Shown here piece by piece: positions 19,477 through 28,277 of a DNA stretch of 64,000 nt. A program made the translations under genes and the position numbers. The stretch lies in NCBI GenBank assembly GCA_963675655.1, contig OY776489.1:1240001-1304000 (forward strand). Direction: 5' to 3'. The stretch is from CAXXOK01 sp963675655. GTDB lineage: Bacteria; Bacillota; Clostridia; Christensenellales; Aristaeellaceae. The notes under the pieces were generated by a model, which was not told the DNA's origin, did not search any database, and saw only the letters and a list, made by a program, of their open reading frames with translations. Position 1 is the first letter of the stretch, and each line of letters opens with the position of its first letter.

Positions 19477-19508
19477 AAAAAAACCCCGCCGCATCCTCTG
19501 CAACGGGG
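19477..19508 (-). terminator. Terminator downstream of the AzlCD/alkyltransferase-like run
   Basis: Read on the minus strand: a CCCCG / CGGGG stem with a 14-base loop, followed by seven T. The remaining part of the 19143-19770 gap shows no gene that I can support. Confidence 0.6.
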
Positions 19509-19770
19509 AGTAAATCATGGCTACATTTTTGAACAGGGCTTCGTTTGGCGGTTCTATTCATAACTGCCTGAAATTGAAACAACGGTTTCATTTGTGCAGG
19601 GAAGTTTATCCGTTTTTCGCTTGAACCGTTTTTCCCAGGCGCTATTTCACCGTACCGGTAACGCTGTATCTGTACATTTCAGCGCAAGCGCCGTAGGCAA
19701 TCCGTATGCCGGCGCGTTTTCCGCCCCGGGCAAAGCGCGAAGATGCAAGGCATCTTTCCCTTCTGCCTTT

Positions 19771-20082
19771 TTACAGCGTAATCTCCTCCGGCTGCCAGCG
19801 GCACTTTTTTATATCCACCCGGCCATCCGGCAAAAAGGGGATGCCCTCGGCTTCCAGCAACGCACGGCGCATTTCGGCGTGGCCGCCCCCGGCAATGGAG
19901 CCGTCGGCTTTGACCACCCGGTGCCATGGCAAAGCATCCGGGCAATTACGCATCGCCCAGCCAACCTGCCGCGACGCACGCGGATGCCCGATCATCAGGC
20001 CGATTTGCCCGTACCCGACCACTTTACCGCGCGGTACAAGGGCCACCACGCGATACACCAAATCCGAAAATTTCTGTTCCAT
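19771..20082 (-). CDS. Alkyltransferase-like (ATL) DNA repair protein
   Basis: 103 residues with the O6-methylguanine methyltransferase C-terminal fold: PRGKVVGYGQIGLMIGHPRASRQVGWAM followed by PWHRVV. The catalytic Cys of the PCHRV motif is Trp (residue 53), which defines ATL proteins; these bind alkylated guanine and hand it to nucleotide excision repair instead of repairing it themselves. Start 20082 leaves 4 bp after the azlD stop, so it is probably coupled to azlD, although its own ribosome binding site is weak. Confidence 0.9.
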   Translation of the reverse strand: MEQKFSDLVYRVVALVPRGKVVGYGQIGLMIGHPRASRQVGWAMRNCPDALPWHRVVKADGSIAGGGHAEMRRALLEAEGIPFLPDGRVDIKKCRWQPEEITL

Positions 20083-20086
20083 CACT

Positions 20087-20416
20087 TTAAAACACCAGCT
20101 GCACAAGCAGCATGTAGCAGGCGGTACCCCCGAAAATGCTCAGCAGCGAATTGCGCTTCCACAGATGCAGCGCAACCGTAACCGCTACGCCGATCAGCTG
20201 GGGTACAAAGGTATCCGCCCCGGTAAAGGTGACGCTTCGTAAACAGTATACCACAAGCGTCGCGATGACGGCCATCGGCAGAATGCGCCCAAGGTAGCGC
20301 ACAAATTCCGGCACCTGCCTGCGGCCAAAGAGCAAAAACGGTAAAAACCGTTCCAACTGGGTGCACAAACCGCACACCAGGATAATTAGCAGCGATTGCT
20401 CCGTCGTCAGTACCAT
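20087..20416 (-). CDS. azlD: AzlD family branched-chain amino acid transport protein
   Basis: 109 residues with three to four hydrophobic helices, the small partner of AzlC. Typical segments are LLIILVCGLCTQLERFLPFLLFGRR, FVRYLGRILPMAVIATLVVYCL, and a C-terminal hydrophobic helix. AzlCD pairs export branched-chain amino acids and analogues such as azaleucine. Its start lies one base after the azlC stop codon. Confidence 0.9.
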   Translation of the reverse strand: MVLTTEQSLLIILVCGLCTQLERFLPFLLFGRRQVPEFVRYLGRILPMAVIATLVVYCLRSVTFTGADTFVPQLIGVAVTVALHLWKRNSLLSIFGGTACYMLLVQLVF

Positions 20417-20417
20417 A

Positions 20418-21116
20418 TTACCGTCCCTCCTCTTCCATGGTTTGTTCCAGCTTCGGCTTGAGCACCAGCAGCGCCGTTACGGTGGCGATTAGCGACGGTA
20501 AAATAAAGTTGTTCGAGCCGAAAACCAGAATACAGCCGACGCCGGACAATAGCGCGATGCCCGCCGGGATGCGGGTGGGCGCGCCGCGTAGCTGATCCAG
20601 CAAAATTACCACGAACAGCGCCGTTAGCGCAAAATCCAGCCCGGTCGTATCAAACGGAATCAAATTGCCGATGAGCCCGCCCAGCATAGAAAATAAAATC
20701 CAGTACAGCGCCACCAGCGAAGAGGAGATAATATTCACCGTTTTCTCCGACACGCCTTCTTCTGTTTTGCAGGAACACAGGAGCGAAAAATTCTCATCGG
20801 CGAGCGTATAGATCATCCAGTACTTCCACGGGCCGTATTTTTTGAATTTTTCAATAAACGGAAGCCCATAGAAGATATGCCGGCTGTTGAGCAGCAGCGC
20901 CATGATGATAATGGTGACCAGCGGTAGGCCGCCCGCGAAAAAATCGATCATTAAAAATTGCAGCGAGCCTGCCAGCACCGTAATGCCGATAAACCCCGAC
21001 CAGAGAAAGTTATACCCAGCCTGCGCCATCAGGATGCCGTAAGCCATGCCCAGCGGCAGAAACCCAGCCATGATGGGCAGCGTGCGCTTGAGGGCGATGA
21101 AGAAAGGTTTTTTCAT
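20418..21116 (-). CDS. azlC: AzlC family ABC-independent amino acid exporter, large subunit
   Basis: 232 residues, five or more membrane helices. AzlC signatures: LPIMAGFLPLGMAYGILMAQAGYN, GSLQFLMIDFFAGGLPLVTIIIMALLLNSRHIFYGL, and KYWMIYTLADENFSLLC. Forms the exporter with AzlD. A small Cys-containing frame ends across its start codon in an ATGA overlap. Confidence 0.93.
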   Translation of the reverse strand: MKKPFFIALKRTLPIMAGFLPLGMAYGILMAQAGYNFLWSGFIGITVLAGSLQFLMIDFFAGGLPLVTIIIMALLLNSRHIFYGLPFIEKFKKYGPWKYWMIYTLADENFSLLCSCKTEEGVSEKTVNIISSSLVALYWILFSMLGGLIGNLIPFDTTGLDFALTALFVVILLDQLRGAPTRIPAGIALLSGVGCILVFGSNNFILPSLIATVTALLVLKPKLEQTMEEEGR

Positions 21117-21262
21117 GTGTGCTCCTCCCCTAAACCATGGTGCTCAAACAGGAAAAACGGTACGCAAAAGCGGCACTGGATGGTGGGTCCGTGTGCCGCC
21201 TGCATATCGTGCTTCACCCCGCAGGTGTACCCTACATCGGTATGGTACTGCCTGCCTACCAT
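21113..21262 (-). CDS. Putative 49-residue Cys/His-rich small protein
   Basis: Frame starting MVGRQYHTDVGYTCGVKHDM and including CRFC and FEHHG; Cys and His spacing (C-x3-H ... H ... C-x2-C ... H-H) suggests a small metal-binding ribbon. Its TGA stop overlaps the azlC ATG (ATGA), the usual mark of coupled genes, and its third codon positions are GC-rich like the neighbours. Against it: no clear ribosome binding site, and I do not recognise a family. Confidence 0.45.
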   Translation of the reverse strand: MVGRQYHTDVGYTCGVKHDMQAAHGPTIQCRFCVPFFLFEHHGLGEEHT

Positions 21263-21342
21263 ACACACTTTTTCTGATACCGCGTGTGTTTGGTCAGGCT
21301 CTTTTTATCATGCAAAACCGGCCGCTGTGCCGGCGTGATGCG

Positions 21343-22461
21343 TTAGTTTGCTACGCGGACCGGCAAAACCAGGTATAGGTAATCGTCGCCCTCTACGGGG
21401 GAAACCACGCAAGGGCTAACGTTGGTGTTCATAGACAGCATACAGCATTCGTTATCGATATTTTTAATCACGTCGCTGATGTAGCGGGCGTTAAAAGCAA
21501 TATCAATCTCTTCGCCTTCCAGATGGACGCTCAGCTCTTCCAGCACATCGCCCAGCTCACTCATGGAGGTAATGCGCATCACGTCTCCGGCAGCATGCAT
21601 CCGCACCAGATTATTTTTGCCTTCGCGGGCCATCAGGCTTGCGCGCTCAATGGCGTCGGCCAGCGCTTCGCGCTCTACGGTAACGCGGGTCAGCCATTTT
21701 TCCGGCAGTATCTGGCGGTAGTTAATGTATTCGCCCGCCAGCAGGCTGGTAATCAGGGTGGTATTGCCGATAATGGCCATCAAGTGCGCGCTGTCCATAT
21801 GGAAGGTCGCCATCGCGTCGTGGCCGTCGTCCATAATGCGGCTCATCTCGCTCATTACATGGCCGGGAATAATAGCCTTGATCGTATCTACGCCATCAGG
21901 CAGCACAAAATCGCTGTGCATGCGCTGCAGCGCCAGGCGGAAACCATCCAAACCCACCAGCCGCAGCTCTTCGCGCGTTACCTCCATCAGGCAGCCGGTT
22001 AACGTTTGGCGGCTTTCCTGTACGGCAATAGCAAAGGTCACGCGGCTGATCATTTCCTTTAAGCGCTTTTGCGGTACATGCAGCGCGTGGGTGTTGATGA
22101 GATCCAGCGTTTTGGGAAAATCCGTCGCGGGCAGCCCCGTCAGGGTGGAGCGGCTGGAAGCGCAGCGGATGGTGGTAATACGCTTATCGTTCATTTGGAT
22201 ACTCACAGTGCCTTCCGGCAGCTTGCGGGCAATCTCTGCAAACAAACGCCCGGGCAGCAAAACCTCGCCAGGTTCTTCCACGGCCGCCTGTACGCGGGTA
22301 TAAATGGTCAAGCTTCCGTCGGTGCAGGTCAAGGTAATTTCGTCTTCACCGGTCGTGAGCTTCACACACTCCAAAACCTGGGTCGCAGGGCGGGCGCTGA
22401 GCGCGCGGGTTGCGTTGACCAGGCCGGTAATTAGTTCTTGTGCGGAACATTGCAGTTTCAT
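21343..22461 (-). CDS. dnaN: DNA polymerase III beta sliding clamp
   Basis: 372 residues, full length for the ring-forming processivity clamp. Recognisable features: MKLQCSAQELITGLVNATRALSARPATQVLECVKL, LPGRLFAEIARKLPEGTVSI, FAIAVQESRQTLTGCLMEV, LVGLDGFRLALQRM, and the C-terminal YLYLVLPVR. The start is preceded by CGGAGGCGACACG. dnaA and recF, its usual neighbours, are absent; upstream lies an origin-like non-coding region, and downstream comes the small Cys-rich frame and azlC. Confidence 0.97.
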   Translation of the reverse strand: MKLQCSAQELITGLVNATRALSARPATQVLECVKLTTGEDEITLTCTDGSLTIYTRVQAAVEEPGEVLLPGRLFAEIARKLPEGTVSIQMNDKRITTIRCASSRSTLTGLPATDFPKTLDLINTHALHVPQKRLKEMISRVTFAIAVQESRQTLTGCLMEVTREELRLVGLDGFRLALQRMHSDFVLPDGVDTIKAIIPGHVMSEMSRIMDDGHDAMATFHMDSAHLMAIIGNTTLITSLLAGEYINYRQILPEKWLTRVTVEREALADAIERASLMAREGKNNLVRMHAAGDVMRITSMSELGDVLEELSVHLEGEEIDIAFNARYISDVIKNIDNECCMLSMNTNVSPCVVSPVEGDDYLYLVLPVRVAN

Positions 22462-22475
22462 CGTGTCGCCTCCGT

Positions 22476-22894
22476 ATAGCAGATAGTAGTACTATAATAG
22501 TATTGTCGCAGTAGTAGTAGGGGCTGTGGAAACTATGGAAAAAGCGGTTTTTCGTAATGTACGGCTCAAAAAGACCCTTGGAAAACCTGTGGATTTCCGG
22601 TGCGTTTTCAACGGTTTTTCCATGGGTGCTGCGCCCTTGCGCAGTGTGGAACTTCATTCCGTAACAACTTCTCTGCTGAAAAGGGCAAATCCTGCTTGTG
22701 CAAGAGCGGGAATCCTGTCAATTTTATAGCAAAAGGGACCCCTACAAGCGGAAAAAGAGGCGTTTCTCCTCCCTTTCCACAGGCAGTGGAAAAACGGCTG
22801 TGGTTTTTTGCGCCAGTGCGCCGTAAGTGATTGCGAAAAATAGCCACAGCGTTTCCGCATCTTTCCCACGCAAAATCCACATGGTTATGGATAA
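22476..22894. other. Candidate replication origin (basal unwinding element) beside dnaN
   Basis: At 22483-22520 the plus strand has TAG triplets flanking an AT-rich stretch (AGTAGTACTATAATAG), then TAGTAGTAG, a GGGC step, and the DnaA-box-like TGTGGAAAC at about 22525-22533. This order (DnaA-trios, GC step, box) is that of the Bacillus subtilis unwinding element. More degenerate boxes follow, the best being TATGGATAA at 22886-22894 (one mismatch from the consensus on the minus strand). Gene direction switches from minus to plus close by. The nearest box has two mismatches and dnaA is absent, so this stays a candidate. Confidence 0.5.
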
Positions 22895-23217
22895 CACGCG
22901 CCGCACCCGCCTGCTTAAAAATCCCTGTCTTTATAAAAGGCATAAAACAGCAGGTATCTTCACCTGTATATAGAATAAACGCAAGACTTTACCGCCGTTA
23001 CATGATAACCGAAAAGCCCTTCGCATACGGGGGGATGCTTACCGCAAGCGGTTTTCCGGCTGTCGCCGCCGCTTCGCGGCGGTGATAAAAGCGCATCCGG
23101 CCTTTGCACAGCAATCGCGTATCCGGGCTATATCCTCCAGCTTCCGCCGGATGAAAAAGAGGCATTCCTGTTACCCGGCCATCTTGCGATCTTTACAATC
23201 GGCGGTAGCGAACCTCT

Positions 23218-23690
23218 ATGTACGTTTCCGCGCAGATGTTGTTTGGTTTCGCTGCGTTGCTTTTTAAAAACAGCCACAAAGTATGCTTTTCGCTTTTTCG
23301 CTCTTCGCCGCCGCTTCGCGGCGGCTGACGATGCCTTTTGCTGCTCACAACTATAAAACAACGAAAAGAAAAAACGCGACAGGCAGGGGTGGATTCTATT
23401 CTATCCACCCTGCCGCGCCGCGCTGCTAAAGCCAAGTTTTTCTGCCTTATGTACGTTTCCGCGCAGATGTTGTTTGGTTTCGCTGCGTTGCTTTTTGAAA
23501 ACAACCACAAAGTATGCTTTTCGCTTTTTCGCTCTTCGCCGCCGCGAAGCGGCGGCTGATGATGCCTTTTACTGCTCACAACTATAAAACAACGAAAAGA
23601 AAAAACGCGACAGGCAGGGGTGGATTCTATTCTATCCGCCCTGCCGCGCCGCGCTGCTAAAGCCAAGTCTTTCTGCCTATGGTTACTCCC
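23218..23690. repeat. Two tandem ~231-bp repeat units
   Basis: Units start at TACGTTTCCGCGCAGATG at 23221 and 23452. Each contains a GCCGCC-GCTT/CGAA-GGCGGC hairpin and a long T/C-rich segment; the hairpin loop is inverted between copies. The second copy runs into the end of the LCP gene. The stretch 22900-23217 holds no other gene that I can support. Confidence 0.9.
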
Positions 23691-24612
23691 CGTCCACGAC
23701 TACAAAGCTGTTATCCAAAAAGGTAGCCAGCTGCTCCCGGCACAGCGCAAAATCTACTTGCCGGGTGCTCATGCCCGCGTACACGATAGGCTCCATCGCC
23801 TCGTCGGAGGGCATTTGCAGCCCTTCCGGCTCTGCGCCCACCAGCTGCATGGCATAGCCGACGGCTTCTAAAAGATCGCTCATGGTCATGTTGGTTACGC
23901 ACAGGTTATCCGTTACGGAGCCCAGCACGTTAATCGCCTCGGTGAGGGATACGGTTTCGTATTTCTTCGCCAGCGTCGTAAGCACTGTGCGCATACGCCG
24001 CGTGCGGCCCGCATCTCCGTCGCCGCCCACTTTACGGATGCGCATGTATATCACCGCTGCGTGCCCGCCGAACAGGTAGGTGCCGCCCTTGTCCATGCTG
24101 GGGGTGGTCGCGTCCCGCGCAATGCGGTAGCGGTTTAAGTAGTCCGCCTCGGCATCGGTCACGGTAATTTCCACGCCGCCCAGCGCGTCGATGATGGATT
24201 GCACGTTATCCATGCTGAAAAAAATGTACTTCTCCACCTTCACGCCAAAATGGGTGCTAATGGTCTGGCACAGCGCCTCCGGCCCGTAATTTTTAGCAAT
24301 GTAGGTAATGCGGCCGATGTGCCCGTCCGGGCGCTGCACCAGCATCTCCCGCATAAAGGTGGTAAACAGCAGCCGATGGGCACGCGTATCCAGCGTGACC
24401 ATCATCACGCCGTCGGTGTTGCCCAGGTTATGGGGTTTGGTTTCCCAGGTGTCCACGCACGCCAGCAGGTAATGGTGCTGGCCTTCCAGAGCCTCCGGCA
24501 AGCTATCGTAATTAAGCGGGGTGATCTCGCGGGGGGTTTCGGCCAGCGCCGCGCCCAAGGCGGTAACGCAAAGGATAAGCGCGCATAGAAAAGCGGCGAT
24601 TTTTGTAAGCAT
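23683..24612 (-). CDS. LytR-CpsA-Psr (LCP) family protein
   Basis: 309 residues. LCP enzymes attach teichoic acids or capsule polymers to peptidoglycan outside the cell. Signal/anchor MLTKIAAFLCALILCVTALGAALA; LCP core DGVMMVTLDTRAHRLLFTTFMREMLV, ITYIAKNYGPEALCQTISTHFGVKVEKYIFFSMDNVQSIIDALGGVEI, and GGHAAVIYMRIRKVGGDGDAGRTRRMRTVL with the phosphate-binding Arg cluster. Start 24612 follows AAGGAGGAATTGT. It is monocistronic; its 3' end lies in a repeat copy, so the last residues may be repeat-derived. Confidence 0.9.
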   Translation of the reverse strand: MLTKIAAFLCALILCVTALGAALAETPREITPLNYDSLPEALEGQHHYLLACVDTWETKPHNLGNTDGVMMVTLDTRAHRLLFTTFMREMLVQRPDGHIGRITYIAKNYGPEALCQTISTHFGVKVEKYIFFSMDNVQSIIDALGGVEITVTDAEADYLNRYRIARDATTPSMDKGGTYLFGGHAAVIYMRIRKVGGDGDAGRTRRMRTVLTTLAKKYETVSLTEAINVLGSVTDNLCVTNMTMSDLLEAVGYAMQLVGAEPEGLQMPSDEAMEPIVYAGMSTRQVDFALCREQLATFLDNSFVVVDGE

Positions 24613-24818
24613 ACAATTCCTCCTTATAAGCGCGCCCGGGGGACACGCGAAGCGGCAAAAAAAAGAACCTGCCTGATATATTAGGCGAAAAGGAAAAAAA
24701 CCCTTTTCCGGGAGCGCGGTTGTTACACCAGCGCGGGGGTTTTGCAGCCGGGAATCGCCAGTATATAACGAAAACCGCAAATATTCATGGAACGAAACAA
24801 GCTAAACCGATTTCGACC

Positions 24819-24847
24819 TTGCGCTTGCGAGGGGGCTATGCTATACT
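24819..24847 (+). promoter_or_regulatory. Promoter of pfkA
   Basis: TTGCGC, 17-bp spacer, TATACT, about 95 bp before the start codon. The rest of the 24613-24942 gap carries a small hairpin (GAAAAGG-A7-CCCTTTTC near 24689) and no gene. Confidence 0.6.
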
Positions 24848-24942
24848 TCATTCTGGATTACTTTGGTGAGTAACCATAAATACACATCAGTCTCTGTTTG
24901 TTTGCGATAGACTGTCGTCGCAAAACGGGAAGAGGGGGAAAC

Positions 24943-26016
24943 ATGGATAAATTGAAGAGGATCGGAATTCTAACCAGCGGTGGCGACAGCCCAGGCATGA
25001 ACATGGCGGTTGTCAGCGTGGCGCGCTGCGCTACGCGCAAGGGTTTGCAGCTGATGGGCATCAAACGCGGCTATAATGGCTTGCTGGGGCTGAGCGATAA
25101 CCCTGAGGACGATATTGAATATCTGGACCCGGAAACGGTTTTGGATATTATGGACATGCGCGGCACCTACCTGCGCACGGCGCGCTGCCTGCCCTTTTTA
25201 AAGCCGGAAGTACGCGCCGAGGCAGCCGAGGACCTGCGCAAGCAGGGCATTCAGGCGCTGGTGGTTATAGGCGGCGACGGCAGCTACCACGGCGCGCTGG
25301 AGCTGTGCAAGCTGGGCATTCCCTGCATTGGCATTCCCGGCACCATCGATAACGATTTGAGCTATACCGAGGCGACCCTCGGCTACGATACGGCTGTAAA
25401 CGTCTGCGTGGAAGCGGTGCGTTCCATCCGTGCCACCAGCCGCAGCCACGACCGCCCCGCTGTGGTGCAGGTCATGGGCCGCTACTGCGGCGATATTGCC
25501 ATGCGCACCGCTTTGGCGACCGGCGCGGAAATGGTGATTGTGCCCGAAGTGGAATGGGATCTGGAAGCGATTGCCAACCGCATGAAATACCTCATCTCCC
25601 GCGGCAACACCCGCGCAACGCTGATCATCAGCGAGCATTGCTGGCACAACATGAAGCCGTATGACTGGCGCAAGGTAATTGCCGATAGCGGCTATGTAAT
25701 CCATGACGACGATAAGCTCAACGCCGAGCGGTTGGCGCTGGTACTCAAGCTGATGTGCGGCGCCGAAGTACGCGCCACGGTGATCGGCTACACGCAGCGC
25801 GGCGCCATCCCCACGGCGTACGACAGCGCTTTTGCCTTTGAGGCGGGCCGCATGGCGGTGGATCTGCTCACCGGCGATTTGAAGGATTTTGAGCGTGGCT
25901 ACGCCATCGGCGTTCGCGACGGCCGCGTGTACAATACGCCCTTCCCCGATGCGCTGGACGAGACCAAGCCGAAGTTTTTCGATCGTTCCCTGTACGATAT
26001 GATCAATACCCTGTAA
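24943..26016 (+). CDS. pfkA: 6-phosphofructokinase
   Basis: Phosphorylates fructose-6-phosphate in glycolysis; 357 residues. Motifs: ILTSGGDSPGMNMAV, GGDGSYHGALELC (Gly in the position that marks ATP rather than pyrophosphate use), PGTIDNDLSYTEATLGYDTAVN, QVMGRYCGDIAMRTALATGAE, and VIGYTQRGAIPTAYD. Start 24943 follows GAGGGGGAAAC; the upstream in-frame ATG lacks a binding site. Slightly longer than the 320-residue E. coli enzyme. It is the first gene of the plus-strand block. Confidence 0.95.
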   Translation: MDKLKRIGILTSGGDSPGMNMAVVSVARCATRKGLQLMGIKRGYNGLLGLSDNPEDDIEYLDPETVLDIMDMRGTYLRTARCLPFLKPEVRAEAAEDLRKQGIQALVVIGGDGSYHGALELCKLGIPCIGIPGTIDNDLSYTEATLGYDTAVNVCVEAVRSIRATSRSHDRPAVVQVMGRYCGDIAMRTALATGAEMVIVPEVEWDLEAIANRMKYLISRGNTRATLIISEHCWHNMKPYDWRKVIADSGYVIHDDDKLNAERLALVLKLMCGAEVRATVIGYTQRGAIPTAYDSAFAFEAGRMAVDLLTGDLKDFERGYAIGVRDGRVYNTPFPDALDETKPKFFDRSLYDMINTL

Positions 26017-26041
26017 GCAGCGTTTTGGCCGCTTACCGGCT

Positions 26042-26112
26042 GCCCGGCATGGGAGGAAGCATACAAACCGTATGTTTTCGCCCGTGCCGGGCTTGTGTTT
26101 GCCTTTTTTGCC
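26042..26112 (+). terminator. Terminator-like hairpin after pfkA
   Basis: Outer stem GCCCGGCATGGG / CCCGTGCCGGGC with an inner stem CATAC / GTATG, followed by a T-rich tail. Confidence 0.7.
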
Positions 26113-26212
26113 CCTTTGGGAACACCGGAAGCGGTTGGTTTTACGTGTCCGCTGTGGTAAGATAAAGCATCCGTTGCTATAAACGGAATTTGGCCGAAAA
26201 GGAGAATGAAGG

Positions 26213-26914
26213 ATGCGTTACACCCTCCTGCTGGCGGATGCCGATGGGACGTTGTTTGATTTTCACGCGGGGGAAAAAGTGGCTTTGGCTGCTACGCTCA
26301 CAGCCTGCGGCCTGCCCGTAAACGACGAGATCACCGCTTTGTACAGCCGCGTGAACATGAGTCACTGGAAAAAGCTGGAGCGTGGGGAAACCACGCAGGA
26401 GCGCCTGCGTGTGGAGCGCTTTTCGGATTTTATGCTGGAGCTGCCCACGCTGGGCGTGGAGGCACCGCCGACTGACCCCGTCACCATGAGCGCCTGCTTT
26501 GTGCGGGAACTGGGTAAGCAGCACATTCCCCTGCCGGGCGCAAAAGCCTTTTTAAGCGCCGTGGCGGAAAAAATGCCTGTGTATATGGTTACCAACGGCA
26601 TTGCCGTTGTGCAGCGCAACCGGTTTGAAAACAGCGAACTGCGCCCGTATTTTGCCGATTTGCTCATCAGTGAAGAGCTGGGGCATTTTAAGCCCGACCC
26701 CTTTATGGTGCTGGAGGCCATGCGCCGCGCGGGCGAAAGAGACAAGGCGCGCGTAGTGATGCTGGGCGACAGCATAACGGCGGATATCGGCGCGGCGGTC
26801 AATGCGGGGGTGGACAGCATACTGTTTACCAACGGTGCGCCCGCGCCGGAAAACTGCTTGGCCACCTATACCGTGCCCACGCTTTCCGGGGCGGCGGAAC
26901 TGCTGCTTTCCTAG
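26213..26914 (+). CDS. HAD phosphatase, YjjG-like nucleotidase
   Basis: 233 residues, HAD superfamily. Motif I DADGTLFDF, motif II MVTNG, motif III/IV GHFKPDPFMVLEAM and VVMLGDSITADIGAAVNAG. The overall pattern is that of YjjG-type pyrimidine 5'-nucleotidases that clear non-canonical nucleotides; other small phosphate substrates are possible. Start follows AAAAGGAGAATGAAGG. It lies between pfkA and frr. Confidence 0.88.
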   Translation: MRYTLLLADADGTLFDFHAGEKVALAATLTACGLPVNDEITALYSRVNMSHWKKLERGETTQERLRVERFSDFMLELPTLGVEAPPTDPVTMSACFVRELGKQHIPLPGAKAFLSAVAEKMPVYMVTNGIAVVQRNRFENSELRPYFADLLISEELGHFKPDPFMVLEAMRRAGERDKARVVMLGDSITADIGAAVNAGVDSILFTNGAPAPENCLATYTVPTLSGAAELLLS

Positions 26915-27023
26915 GCGGCTTTCCGGGGGCGCGCACAGCGCCGGAATACTTGCCTTTTATGGAAAAATTCGTTACAATAAGCGGAGCAATATGAGGATAC
27001 AAAATGGAAAGGTGGTAAACCCT

Positions 27024-27581
27024 ATGTATCAGGAAGTGATTGATACTGCAAAGGAAAAAATGCAGAAAACCAATAACGTACTGCAAGACGAACTTCGCTC
27101 CATCCGTGCGGGGCGCGCCAACCCGCAGCTGCTGGACCGCATTATGGTAGATTATTACGGCACCCAGACGCCGCTGCCGCAGATGGGCAACGTTTCCTCG
27201 CCCGAGCCGCGGATGCTGCTGGTGAGCGTATGGGATCAGAAAGCCCTGCCGCTAGTGGAAAAAGCAATTTTAAAAAGCGATCTGGGGCTGAACCCGGCCA
27301 ACGACGGTAAAGTGATTCGCCTGCTGATTCCGGAGCTGACGGAAGAACGCCGCAAAGAGCTGAGCAAGCAAGTGCATAAGACCGCCGAGGAAGCTAAAAT
27401 CGCTGTGCGTTCCATCCGCCGCGACGCGATGGAGCACCTGAAAAAGCAGCAGAAGAGCAGCCAGATTACCGAAGATGATCTGACCAAGGCCGAAAAGAAA
27501 GTGCAGGAAGCCACCGACGACGCCATCAAGGGCATCGACGACGTAGCAGCCAAAAAAGAAAAAGAAATTCTGGAAGTGTAA
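27024..27581 (+). CDS. frr: Ribosome recycling factor
   Basis: Splits post-termination ribosomes together with EF-G. 185 residues, the standard length. Motifs: DELRSIRAGRANPQLLDRIMVDYYGTQTPL, EPRMLLVSVWDQKAL, IRLLIPELTEERRKEL, and a C-terminal helix ending DDVAAKKEKEILEV. Start at 27024 (MYQEVIDTAKEKM) follows GGAAAGGTGG. pyrH, its normal upstream partner, is separated from it. Confidence 0.97.
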   Translation: MYQEVIDTAKEKMQKTNNVLQDELRSIRAGRANPQLLDRIMVDYYGTQTPLPQMGNVSSPEPRMLLVSVWDQKALPLVEKAILKSDLGLNPANDGKVIRLLIPELTEERRKELSKQVHKTAEEAKIAVRSIRRDAMEHLKKQQKSSQITEDDLTKAEKKVQEATDDAIKGIDDVAAKKEKEILEV

Positions 27582-27853
27582 CCGCCGGAGCCGGCGCGCA
27601 GCTTTCCCCCTACCGGCGGAAAGAAAACCGCTGGGGGATAGCTATGCCGTTTCCGCCGCAGCTTGCGTGCAAAGCGCGCTGCGTTGATTTACAGGGCGCG
27701 CAGGCACGAGCCGTAGCAGCCGATGTATCAGGCGGAAATGTAGGCAGCAATTTATGGTGGTAAGCGGCTGCAGCAATACGCCGCAAAACACGCGGGGTAA
27801 AGCGCGCTGCGGGTAAGCGGTCCTTGGCAGCAGGGAAACAGGCGGGAGGAACC

Positions 27854-28213
27854 ATGGAAAAGACGTTTGATCATTTACTGGGGCTCAACGTGCGCAGTGC
27901 GCTGGCAATTTTGGCCAGCTACGGCATTACGGGCGTGCGTGTTACGCAAACCGGCGTGCCTCCCATTATCAATGCGCATACGCCTGCCTGTCCGCCGCCG
28001 GAAAGCATCAGCGCGCTGGAGGGCATTAATCGGGAGTTTGAAGTGGGCGACGATGAGGAAGCACAGCCCTTTGACCCGCTTCTGGACCCGGAGCTGGATA
28101 ACGGGATGCTGGTGGAGGCACGCGTAGTGGCCGTGCGGGACGACGGGCGGCAGCTGATTGTAGCGCGTTTCCACGTGGGCGAGCCCAAGGCTGATACCCG
28201 CGAAACACCCTGA
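27854..28213 (+). CDS. Hypothetical protein before uppS
   Basis: 119 residues starting MEKTFDHLLGLNVRSALAILASYGI after GCGGGAGGAACC. The N-terminal half has a proline-rich segment (ACPPPES), and the C-terminal half a beta-rich stretch (GMLVEARVVAVRDDGRQLIVARFHVG). No signal peptide or membrane segment. I do not recognise a family. Spacing to uppS (64 bp) and common strand suggest co-transcription. The gap 27582-27853 holds nothing clear. Confidence 0.75.
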   Translation: MEKTFDHLLGLNVRSALAILASYGITGVRVTQTGVPPIINAHTPACPPPESISALEGINREFEVGDDEEAQPFDPLLDPELDNGMLVEARVVAVRDDGRQLIVARFHVGEPKADTRETP

Positions 28214-28277
28214 AAAGACCTGTGCGTTTTTCGTAACGGGATGCGGCGTAACGCCGTGCAAGGGGAGGAATGACCCG

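Noticed and set aside
19594..20242. Plus-strand frames of 178-195 codons
   Set aside because: Antisense to the alkyltransferase-like gene and AzlD; no family features.
23193..23666. 157-codon minus-strand frame
   Set aside because: Encoded by the two 231-bp repeats, giving the same peptide twice.
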